From Bacteroidota bacterium (GTDB lineage: Bacteria; Bacteroidota; Bacteroidia; Chitinophagales; Chitinophagaceae), in NCBI GenBank assembly GCA_947461015.1, contig CANHIR010000090.1, positions 1-7,504 on the forward strand: a DNA stretch of 7,504 nucleotides, given 5' to 3'. Position 1 is the first letter of the stretch, and each line of letters starts with the position of its first letter. The translations under genes and the position numbers were made by a program. Under the pieces are notes generated by a model, which saw only the letters and a list, made by a program, of their open reading frames with translations, was not told the DNA's origin and searched no databases. This document shows, one piece after another, positions 1 to 5,689 of this stretch.

Positions 1-426
1 AAAGTGCTTTCAATTAATTTAACAGGTCCTTTTATTGGGTGTAAAATATGTATCCCTTATATGCGTATGTCTGGAGGAGGATCTATAGTGAATGTGGCTT
101 CCATAGCTGGAATTGTAGGTGGAAATGGAGCAGCATACAGTTCCTCAAAAGGAGGGTTGGTATTATTTGGCAAGGATTTAGCCGTTTCGTTGGCCAAAGA
201 TAAAATAAGGGTAAATACAATATGCCCGGGAGGGGTATTAACCCCTATGACGGAGGCATTTATGAATGGGCCCGATATGGAACAAATGATTAAACTAATG
301 TCGCCACAAGGTCGTATGGCCAATCCTATGGAAATAGCAACAGGCGCCTTATTTTTGGCATCCGATGAATCTACTTTTATGACGGGCACCGAATTCATTA
401 TGGACGGGGGATTGGTTGCTAGATAA
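1..426 (+). CDS. Short-chain dehydrogenase/reductase (SDR), 5'-truncated
   Basis: This is the C-terminal part (about 141 residues) of a classical SDR oxidoreductase, a soluble NAD(P)-dependent enzyme acting on alcohols or ketones. The frame is open from base 1, so the cofactor-binding TGxxxGxG half lies outside the window; the in-frame GTG at 4 is not the real start. Counting from that codon, the catalytic tetrad is complete: Asn5 in SINLTGPF, Ser33 in VNVASIAG, and Tyr45 with Lys49 in the YxxxK motif (YSSSK). The family's CPGGVLTPM stretch (74-82), which closes over the cofactor, follows, as does the conserved C-terminal FLASDES...TGTEFIMDGG segment (117-136). The substrate cannot be told from this half; the family includes 3-oxoacyl-ACP reductases, sugar and steroid dehydrogenases. 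The gene ends 69 bases before the next start, so shared transcription is possible but not shown. Confidence 0.93.
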   Translation, partial: KVLSINLTGPFIGCKICIPYMRMSGGGSIVNVASIAGIVGGNGAAYSSSKGGLVLFGKDLAVSLAKDKIRVNTICPGGVLTPMTEAFMNGPDMEQMIKLMSPQGRMANPMEIATGALFLASDESTFMTGTEFIMDGGLVAR

Positions 427-495
427 ACTAATATAGATTTAATTTTTAATAAGGGTAAACTGTTTTAATTTTATCAGACAAATCTGTGTCTTACA

Positions 496-1770
496 ATGTC
501 TAATGAAACAAAAATTACCTGTCCTAACTGTGGCCAAGAAATTGACGTAAACAGTGTTATTTCCCATAATTTAGAGGAGGAGTTTAAGAAAAAATACAAT
601 GCAAAATGGTTGGAGGAAAAAAAGAAATATCAAGATGAGTTAGATAAGCTTGATAAACAAAAAAAAGAATTTGAAACCTTACAACAAAATCAAGATGCTT
701 TGGTTGCTGAAAAACTAGACATTGCAGTTAAGGCAGAGAAAGAAAAGTATGAAAAGCAAATTAAGGCGCAATTGCAGGAAGAACAATCTGGACGAATTGC
801 AATGATTGAAAAAGAGTTACAAGAAAAGTCTGAACAAGTAAAAGAATTGAATACGGCGAAGGCAGAAATAGAAAAAATAAAAAGAGAAAAAGATCAAATG
901 AAGGAGGCCATTGAGGCAGAGAGTGCAAAGGCCTTAAATATAAAGCTACAGGAGGAAAAAGAAAGAATAAGAAAGACAGAGTCAGAGAAAAATGAACTTA
1001 TTGTAGCAGAATTACAGAAACAATTGGATGATCAAAGGCGTTTGACCGAGGAAATGAAGCGCAAGCAAGAACAAGGTTCCATGCAATTGCAGGGGGAGGT
1101 TCAGGAGCTTGCTATTGAAGAATGGTTGACTTCCAATTTTCCATTAGACACCATTAATGAAATAAAAAAGGGAGATAGAGGGGCAGATTGCATTCAAATT
1201 GTTCATACAAGAAGCACACAAAACTGTGGCACCATTTATTATGAAAGTAAAAGAACAAAAAACTTTGAGCCAAAGTGGTTGGAAAAACTAAGAGATGATA
1301 TAAGAGCTAAAGGCGCAAACATTGGTGTGCTGGTAACAGACGCATTTCCTAAAAATATGGATCGAATGGGATTGGTTGATGGAATTTGGGTTTGTTCATT
1401 TGAGGAATTCAAAGGTTTGTGTTTTGTATTAAGAGAAAGTATAGTACAATTAAGTTTAGTTGCTGCATCTCAGGAAAATAAAGGCGAAAAAACATTAATG
1501 CTATATGACTTTTTAACAAGTAATGAATTCAGATTGCAAGTAGAAGCCATTGTAGAAGGGTTTACGCAAATGCAGGCCGATTTAATTTCCGAAAAGCGTT
1601 CCATCATGGGACATTGGAAAAAAAGAGAAAAGCAAATTGAAAAAGTGTTGCTCAATACTAATTTTATGTACAATTCAATAAAAGGAATTGCAGGCAGTGC
1701 AATTCAGCCTATTAAGACATTAGAGTTGCCAGACCCATTGGAGGATGAATTAGAAGATGAAGAAATTTAA
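496..1770 (+). CDS. DUF2130 coiled-coil protein with nuclease-like C-terminal domain
   Basis: The protein has 424 residues, the usual size for DUF2130 proteins. It opens with a CPNCG knuckle (Cys9, Cys12) resembling half of a zinc ribbon; no second CxxC pair is seen. Residues 25-195 are a long Lys/Glu/Gln-rich heptad-like stretch, certainly coiled coil. The conserved domain follows (about 199-410): GEVQELAIEEWL, GDRGADCIQ (Asp231), YYESKRTKNF (Glu250, Lys252) and VLVTDAFP. An acidic residue in a helix, then Asp, then ExK resembles the PD-(D/E)XK nuclease layout, so DNA binding or cleavage is plausible, but that is inference and the function is unknown. The tail is acidic (EDELEDEEI). No signal peptide or membrane segment is present, so it is cytoplasmic. 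The ATG at 496 leads directly into the conserved N-terminus; no Shine-Dalgarno sequence is seen. The transpeptidase-like gene starts 24 bases downstream. Confidence 0.9.
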   Translation: MSNETKITCPNCGQEIDVNSVISHNLEEEFKKKYNAKWLEEKKKYQDELDKLDKQKKEFETLQQNQDALVAEKLDIAVKAEKEKYEKQIKAQLQEEQSGRIAMIEKELQEKSEQVKELNTAKAEIEKIKREKDQMKEAIEAESAKALNIKLQEEKERIRKTESEKNELIVAELQKQLDDQRRLTEEMKRKQEQGSMQLQGEVQELAIEEWLTSNFPLDTINEIKKGDRGADCIQIVHTRSTQNCGTIYYESKRTKNFEPKWLEKLRDDIRAKGANIGVLVTDAFPKNMDRMGLVDGIWVCSFEEFKGLCFVLRESIVQLSLVAASQENKGEKTLMLYDFLTSNEFRLQVEAIVEGFTQMQADLISEKRSIMGHWKKREKQIEKVLLNTNFMYNSIKGIAGSAIQPIKTLELPDPLEDELEDEEI

Positions 1771-1794
1771 ATTATCAGAAATTAAAACAGGAAT

Positions 1795-2754
1795 ATGAAA
1801 TATATCATTGTCACATTATTGCTTATTACAAGTTCAGCGTATGCGCAAAACACAGATAACAAAACGCAAAACTTTAGCGATAAAACTTTATTGGCTGCCA
1901 TTAAAGCAAATCAAGCAGAAGGCGGCCTGGCTATTGTAGTGGATTTATCTACAAACAAAATTATATCCTACAGCGCTTTTTCAAAAAAAGGAGTTGCTTA
2001 TGTGCAAGACACTAATTTAATGAATACGCCCATAGAGCCAGCAAGTTTAATGTTGCCCATATCGGCCGCCGTAATCATTGACAATTTCGATGTTCATTTG
2101 AAAAATGAGGTAAATTTAGAAGGTGGGTCAACGGTAATAAATGGCAAAAAAATAGTAGATGCCGAAATGCATGGAATTAAGAATACAAGTTTGTTAAATG
2201 TAATTGCAGAGTCATCCAATGTAGGAATTGCGAAATTGGTGAACAATGCTTTTAAGGATAAACAAACAAGTACTTTTTTTATTGATAAAGTACAAGCATA
2301 TGTGGGAAATACACCTGTTGCACAATTCATGCAGGATAATAACAATTTAGCTACACTTGCTTTTGGATATGGATTAACACTAACCCCAAAACAAATTTTC
2401 AATTTTTATACGCGTGTGGCAAGTAATGATAATCAATTATTTAACCATCCAAACACTTTGCAAGAAGTAAAAGCAGCTTTAGCTGAGGTTTGTACAAATG
2501 GAACAGCAAGGAAGTTGTTTTCAAACTTAAATTACAAAGTTGCTGGGAAAACAGGCACTGGGTTGGTTGCTAATAAAAATGGCTACAAAGACAATCAATA
2601 TCTTTCATCATTCATTGGATTTACTTCCCTTGATCAGCCTCAATATGCATGTATGGTTATGATAAAAAATAAGCCAAATGCAGTAAATCATTATGGTGCA
2701 TCCGTTGCTGGACCTGTATTTAATGCATTAATTCAAAACCTCCTTTCAAAATAA
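1795..2754 (+). CDS. Secreted penicillin-binding transpeptidase-domain protein lacking the SxxK lysine
   Basis: Residues 1-17 form a signal peptide (MKYIIVTLLLITSSAYA, then QN), so the 319-residue protein is exported to the periplasm. The rest matches a class B penicillin-binding-protein (FtsI/PBP2-like) transpeptidase domain: AIVVDLSTNKI (46-56), IEPASLMLP at the active-site position (80-88), ESSNVG with the SxN motif (140-142), GYGLTLTPKQ (191-200), GKTGTG with the KTG motif (252-254), YLSSFIGF (269-276) and HYGASVAGPVFN (299-310). The usual N-terminal dimerisation domain and transmembrane anchor are absent, which explains the short length. The active-site motif reads Ser84-Leu-Met-Leu87 where the family has SxxK; the lysine that activates the serine is missing while SxN and KTG remain. 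Peptidoglycan cross-linking activity is therefore doubtful, and a binding or regulatory role is possible. A weak AGGA lies just before the ATG. The knotted-repeat gene follows after 6 bases. Confidence 0.86.
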   Translation: MKYIIVTLLLITSSAYAQNTDNKTQNFSDKTLLAAIKANQAEGGLAIVVDLSTNKIISYSAFSKKGVAYVQDTNLMNTPIEPASLMLPISAAVIIDNFDVHLKNEVNLEGGSTVINGKKIVDAEMHGIKNTSLLNVIAESSNVGIAKLVNNAFKDKQTSTFFIDKVQAYVGNTPVAQFMQDNNNLATLAFGYGLTLTPKQIFNFYTRVASNDNQLFNHPNTLQEVKAALAEVCTNGTARKLFSNLNYKVAGKTGTGLVANKNGYKDNQYLSSFIGFTSLDQPQYACMVMIKNKPNAVNHYGASVAGPVFNALIQNLLSK

Positions 2755-2760
2755 ATATTT

Positions 2761-3072
2761 ATGAAATTAAAATTATTTTTGTCCATAGGTGTACTACTTT
2801 TCGCTTTCTCAACAAAAGCGCAGGTGGTTTATAAGACTTCCTATAAGAGTGAGGCGGACAAGGTTATTTATGTTACTGAATATAAGTCAGAGGCCGATAT
2901 GATTGTTTATGAAACAAAATACAAATCAGAATCAAAACCATATTCTGGTATTTGGTATTGGACCACTTTCAAATCTGAGGCTGACTGGGCTGTTTATTTT
3001 ACCAAATATAAATCAGAGGCCAATTTGAAGGTATACTTTACAAAGTTTAAAAGTGAAGCTGGGGTTAAATAG
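2761..3072 (+). CDS. Secreted 13-residue-repeat protein, 7(1) septoil-knot family (DUF6150-like)
   Basis: A signal peptide (1-20, ending STKA, then Q) precedes an 81-residue mature body made entirely of six repeats of 13 residues with the pattern xVYxTxYKSEADx: 22-34, 35-47, 48-63, 64-76, 77-89 and 90-102. The third unit carries a three-residue insert (YKSESKPYSG), and the fourth has a variant IWYWTTFKSEADW. This layout, with an aromatic-rich kink in the middle, is what I recognise as the septoil-knot family of Bacteroidota, small proteins whose chain is tied in a seven-crossing torus knot. The assignment is from memory of the pattern. The biological role of the family is, to my knowledge, unknown. 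The repeats use different synonymous codons, so they are old and held at protein level. The ATG is 6 bases after the transpeptidase-like stop, implying co-transcription; both products are exported. The stop is 3 bases from the convergent gene's stop. Confidence 0.75.
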   Translation: MKLKLFLSIGVLLFAFSTKAQVVYKTSYKSEADKVIYVTEYKSEADMIVYETKYKSESKPYSGIWYWTTFKSEADWAVYFTKYKSEANLKVYFTKFKSEAGVK

Positions 3073-3075
3073 TCA

Positions 3076-3876
3076 CTAGTTTAGGGAGTGATTGAAATCC
3101 CTAAATTCATTCACTTTTATTCCCTTTAGTAAGTTTGGCTCTTTTAAGTTTATATCCAATAAAATATCATCTGCTCCTTTTTCATAAAAGCTTCCTGTAT
3201 ATTTAAATTTAGTTGTACCCATTTCGGTTGCTATTATTTTATTGTCGGCTGTTGCATATTTTACAATTTTATATCTATGAGGGGAGTCTCTAGATTCAGT
3301 TCCATCCATATCCCATATACCATTTAGTAAAATTGTTTCATTGTCATTTATATTTACAGCATTTAGTGAAAGCTGACCGCTGGTAAATAGTTTTTTACTT
3401 TGTAATCTTCCATTTATTTCTGTAATTATATAAGTATTAAACCAGTCGTTTGGAGCGCCTGACCCATCATTGTATTTAAATTTCAAATAAATATTTTTAG
3501 GTGTTTTATTTACGGAAATTGTTGAGTACAATAAATACTCCATACAATTTGTTTGTTCGTTTTCAGAGGTAAATGTTTCTTTATACACAATTTCATTCTT
3601 GCTATTTTTCATAACAACAGTGACGGGAGATTCAATTAAATAAGGAGATTCCTCATTTTTATAACTTATCTTTTTTTCATCGAAACGATCCCTATAAAAG
3701 TATACATGATAAGACGCTTTATTTAATTGAATTTCTTGCATTGTTAATTCAAGTACAAATTTTGCCGAATCAAGAGGCGGTTTTATTTCAGGCGTTAGTT
3801 TTGCATCTTTTGGTTTACAGTTGCAAAGTAGTAATGCCATTAAAATACAAGGCATTATTGTTTGAATACGAAGCAT
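3076..3876 (-). CDS. Putative lipoprotein of unknown function
   Basis: I do not recognise a family for this 266-residue protein. The N-terminus has a basic start (MLRIQ), a hydrophobic stretch (about 7-17) and a Cys-containing end, LLLCNCKPKD, that resembles a lipoprotein signal with Cys20 (or less likely Cys18) as the lipidated residue. The lysines and aspartate that follow suit a Bacteroidota lipoprotein exported to the envelope. The body is rich in short alternating hydrophobic/polar stretches (SPVTVVMKNSKNEIVYKETF, KNIYLKFKY, NKIIATEMGTTKFKYTGSFY), which suggests a beta-rich fold; no catalytic motif stands out. The sequence FNTYIITEINGRLQSKKLF followed by NGIWDMDGTESRDSPHRYKI is a possible family signature for a search. 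It is transcribed away from the SOUL-type gene, sharing a 103-base divergent spacer, and ends 3 bases from the convergent septoil-type gene. Confidence 0.82.
   Translation of the reverse strand: MLRIQTIMPCILMALLLCNCKPKDAKLTPEIKPPLDSAKFVLELTMQEIQLNKASYHVYFYRDRFDEKKISYKNEESPYLIESPVTVVMKNSKNEIVYKETFTSENEQTNCMEYLLYSTISVNKTPKNIYLKFKYNDGSGAPNDWFNTYIITEINGRLQSKKLFTSGQLSLNAVNINDNETILLNGIWDMDGTESRDSPHRYKIVKYATADNKIIATEMGTTKFKYTGSFYEKGADDILLDINLKEPNLLKGIKVNEFRDFNHSLN
3080..3105 (+). terminator. Possible rho-independent terminator after the 496-3072 gene run
   Basis: A perfect inverted repeat TTTAGGGA/TCCCTAAA, 8 bp per arm with a 10-base loop, begins 7 bases after the septoil-type stop codon. A G-T pair and one more A-T pair could lengthen the stem outward. 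Downstream on the + strand the bases are T-rich (ATTCATTCACTTTT) but not a clean T run, so termination strength is uncertain. The hairpin lies inside the last codons of the convergent lipoprotein gene, and on the - strand it is not followed by a T run. Confidence 0.35.
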
Positions 3877-3956
3877 TGTTTAAATTTTACGTATTAGCAA
3901 TTTAAGACATATTTAATGAATTTATATTTAAAAGTGTTAAACAATTATTCAATATG

Positions 3957-3976
3957 GTTGTTATTTAATAAACAAC
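3957..3976. promoter_or_regulatory. Imperfect dyad just upstream of the SOUL-type gene
   Basis: GTTGTT and AACAAC arms (6 bp each) flank an 8-base centre containing TTAA, in the A/T-rich spacer between two divergent genes and ending 3 bases before the ATG at 3980. It could be an operator or a small 5' hairpin near the ribosome-binding region. The arms are short and the region is about 80% A/T, so chance is a real alternative. Confidence 0.2.
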
Positions 3977-3979
3977 AAA

Positions 3980-4573
3980 ATGAAATTCATATATATAAGT
4001 TTAGCATTAATTAGCATTTACATTGCTTTTCAATCATTTATCGCTGTAAATGCAGCTAAAACTGAAAAACAGAAATACAGGCTAATCCAAAAAGAAGATC
4101 GATTTGAGATTCGCTTTTACCCTTCAGCAACCATTGCCACTATTTATTCAAATGCTACAGATTATAAGGGATTGGCTAACAATGGGTTCAGAAAATTAGC
4201 CAGTTACATATTTGGTGGTAATGAACAAAAGCAAAGTATTTCAATGACCACCCCAGTAATAATGAGCATGTCTGACAAGGGTTCTACTATGAGTTTTGTA
4301 ATGCCTGAGAAATACAATACAACAGCTTTGCCTATTCCCAATGATAAAAGCATAAGTATAGAGAAAAGTAAACCTGTTTATGTAGCCTCCATTAGTTTTT
4401 CAGGATATGCAACGGATGCAAAAATAAAAATGTATAAAGAACAGCTAGAGCAAATATTGCAGGGTAAGCATATAAAAATGACAGGGGAGTATAGTTTCTT
4501 AGGGTATAATGCGCCTTATCAGTTTTTTGGCAGAACAAACGAAATCATTATCCCAATTGAATGGAAAGAATAG
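3980..4573 (+). CDS. SOUL/HEBP-type heme-binding family protein
   Basis: The 197-residue protein starts with a hydrophobic segment (about 4-24), either a signal anchor or an uncleaved signal, so the SOUL domain (about 32-195) probably faces the periplasm. Family hallmarks are all present: KYRLIQKEDRFEIRFYPSATIATI (33-56), a GFRKLASYIFGGNEQKQSISMTTPVIM block (69-95), MSFVMPEKY (104-112), PVYVASISFSGYAT (132-145) and the closing YNAPYQFFGRTNEIIIPI (176-193). Animal SOUL/HEBP proteins bind heme or porphyrin; for bacterial members this is known only by similarity, and several lack a fixed heme ligand. No obvious axial histidine is seen here (the only His is 164), so heme binding is uncertain. The last 13 bases overlap the start of the next gene, suggesting translational coupling. 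No Shine-Dalgarno sequence is seen; the start is preceded by an A-rich stretch. Confidence 0.92.
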   Translation: MKFIYISLALISIYIAFQSFIAVNAAKTEKQKYRLIQKEDRFEIRFYPSATIATIYSNATDYKGLANNGFRKLASYIFGGNEQKQSISMTTPVIMSMSDKGSTMSFVMPEKYNTTALPIPNDKSISIEKSKPVYVASISFSGYATDAKIKMYKEQLEQILQGKHIKMTGEYSFLGYNAPYQFFGRTNEIIIPIEWKE

Positions 4574-4830
4574 ATATAGATAGAATTATTGAGATGGCAT
4601 GGGAGGATCGAACGCCATTTGAAGCAATTTATATACAGTTTGGTTACTCAGAAGCAGATACAATTAAGTTAATGCGAAAAGAGTTAAAACGTAACAGTTT
4701 CAATTTATGGCGTAAAAGAGTTAATAGTGGAGTGAGTCAAAAGCATCTTGTAAAAAGAAGTGCTAATATCAAAAGGTTTAAATGTTCTCTCCAAAAAGCC
4801 ATTTCTATGAATAAGATTAGTAAGCGTTAA
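4561..4830 (+). CDS. TIGR03643-type conserved small protein
   Basis: An 89-residue basic protein whose first 75 residues follow the TIGR03643 pattern: IDRIIEMAWEDRTPFEAI (6-23), FGYSEADTIKLMRKELKRNSFNLWRKRV (27-54) and RSANIKRFKC (66-75). The function is not established. The segment at 20-42 has the look of a helix-turn-helix (FEAIYIQFGYSEADTIKLMRKEL), and the many Arg and Lys residues would suit nucleic-acid binding, which is inference. The ATG lies 13 bases inside the end of the SOUL-type gene, in another frame, so it is probably translated by coupling. Its stop codon directly abuts the stop of the convergent DUF2256 gene. In my recollection TIGR03643 and DUF2256 proteins often occur as neighbours in other bacteria, frequently close to photolyase/cryptochrome-type genes; here they face each other. 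The 14 residues after RFKC are an unconserved-looking basic tail. Confidence 0.9.
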   Translation: MERIDIDRIIEMAWEDRTPFEAIYIQFGYSEADTIKLMRKELKRNSFNLWRKRVNSGVSQKHLVKRSANIKRFKCSLQKAISMNKISKR

Positions 4831-4986
4831 CTATGCCTTCTTTTTCTTACAAGCTTCACTACAATATTTAACTTCCTCCCAATCTCTTTCCCATTTTTTA
4901 CGCCAACTAAAAGGGCGACTACAATGCAAACAAATTTTAGTAGGTAAGTTTTCTTTTTTAATAGGTTTATTGTTGCTGTTTTTCAC
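4831..4986 (-). CDS. DUF2256 small zinc-finger-like protein
   Basis: This 51-residue gene is easily missed because of its size and GTG start. The protein keeps the DUF2256 pattern: [20 protein letters not shown] (13-32) followed by [18 protein letters not shown] (33-50). Cys19, Cys22, Cys42 and Cys46 (CX2C-X19-CX3C) are set to hold one zinc ion; the aromatic and basic residues between them (F26, W28, R29, K30, K31, W32) are typical of the family. The role is unknown; a nucleic-acid- or protein-binding zinc knuckle is plausible. The GTG at 4986-4984 is 6 bases after the AlkB-like stop, in the same frame, and that stop prevents any start further upstream except ATC or ATT. The gene is therefore almost certainly co-transcribed with AlkB. 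Its TAG abuts the TAA of the TIGR03643-type gene with no spacer. Confidence 0.88.
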   Translation of the reverse strand: MKNSNNKPIKKENLPTKICLHCSRPFSWRKKWERDWEEVKYCSEACKKKKA

Positions 4987-4992
4987 AATGAT

Positions 4993-5586
4993 TTATTTAA
5001 GGAGCATTTGCCTAAAAGTTAAATTAATTCTAGGCGCATTAATTTTGGTAGATTTTGGTAAACAATGCAACCAATGCTTTTGAAGTTCACCTTTCATCTC
5101 AAGCAAAGATCCGTTTTCTAAAATCAGGGAACTTGTTTCCTTTGTAGTTCTATTTTTAAATGAAAATTTTCTTTCAGCACCTAGGCTCAATGAGGCTATG
5201 GAACTATTGGGCTTTATTTCAATTTCATTATCAGCATGCCATCCCATTGCTTCATTGCCGTCGTGGTAAAGGTTCAATAGACAGGCATTATAGTGTGTGT
5301 TGGTATAGGATTCAGCAATGCTTTTGATTGCTTGTAAAATAGGTATCCAGGGTAAGCCTTTTTTAGTTTTTTGGGAATAGCGATACTCGATATTTAGATC
5401 GCTGTAAAAAGCTACTTTTCTTTTGGTTACTATTTCTTTCCCAAACATCACAACCACCTCGTTCTTCCATTCAATTTTGTTTAATAATTCAGAAAAATAG
5501 TGGGCTAATAATTCCTCAGATAGGATTTTCCCATAGTAAATTGCTTTTCCCTCTTGGTTTATGATATATGGAAAATCTTTGTTCAA
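4993..5586 (-). CDS. AlkB-like 2-oxoglutarate/Fe(II) dioxygenase
   Basis: A 197-residue cytoplasmic protein of the AlkB family, closest in layout to the ALKBH2/3-like bacterial group. These enzymes remove alkyl lesions such as 1-methyladenine and 3-methylcytosine from DNA or RNA by oxidative demethylation, using Fe(II), O2 and 2-oxoglutarate. All key residues are visible: NLYHDG (105-110), the iron ligands His117 and Asp119 in GWHADNE, the third ligand His174 in HWLHCLPK, and Arg186 and Arg192 in RINLTFR for 2-oxoglutarate binding. SLSLGAERKFSFKNR (132-146) is the conserved core strand region. No ATG is available: the frame upstream is closed by a stop at 5613-5611 and the first internal Met is residue 47, so the TTG at 5586 is the likely start. 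The DUF2256 gene follows after 6 bases. The DUF3050 gene is divergent across a 103-base spacer. Confidence 0.93.
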   Translation of the reverse strand: MNKDFPYIINQEGKAIYYGKILSEELLAHYFSELLNKIEWKNEVVVMFGKEIVTKRKVAFYSDLNIEYRYSQKTKKGLPWIPILQAIKSIAESYTNTHYNACLLNLYHDGNEAMGWHADNEIEIKPNSSIASLSLGAERKFSFKNRTTKETSSLILENGSLLEMKGELQKHWLHCLPKSTKINAPRINLTFRQMLLK

Positions 5587-5644
5587 TTGTGTGGTAGTTT
5601 TTTTTATTCTTTAAAATGGTAGTTTCTTTGCACATCTATAAAAC

Positions 5645-5673
5645 AATAGTACATATATAATTGTTGTACTATT
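5645..5673. promoter_or_regulatory. Perfect 9-bp inverted repeat upstream of the DUF3050 gene
   Basis: AATAGTACA (5645-5653) and TGTACTATT (5665-5673) are exact reverse complements separated by 11 bases, ending 16 bases before the ATG at 5690. The size and spacing suit a dimeric regulator's operator, while transcribed copies could form a hairpin in the 5' leader. The repeat lies in the spacer shared with the divergent AlkB-like gene, so one regulator might control both. No regulator gene is in the window, and the binding factor is unknown. Confidence 0.45.
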
Positions 5674-5689
5674 TTACTAATTATTATTT

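Noticed and set aside
427..495. Terminator or promoter between the SDR and DUF2130 genes
   Set aside because: The spacer is A/T-rich but shows no convincing stem-loop or TAnnTTTG element, so neither is called.
568..1080. SMC/Rad50-like ATPase because of the long coiled coil
   Set aside because: No Walker A, Walker B or ABC signature motifs occur on either side of the coil; the C-terminal motifs fit DUF2130.
1470..1673. Reverse-strand open frame inside the DUF2130 gene
   Set aside because: It is antisense to strongly conserved codons and its translation shows no recognisable domain. The same holds for those at 57-398, 2094-2402 and 5773-6027.
2824..3062. The YKSEA repeats as a DNA-level tandem repeat or recent expansion
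   Set aside because: The copies differ at many synonymous positions, so the repetition is at protein level and old.
5623..5630. TTTCTTTG as a Bacteroidota -7 promoter element (TAnnTTTG) for the DUF3050 gene
   Set aside because: One consensus base is wrong and no TTG lies about 20 bases upstream; in such A/T-rich sequence the partial match is weak.
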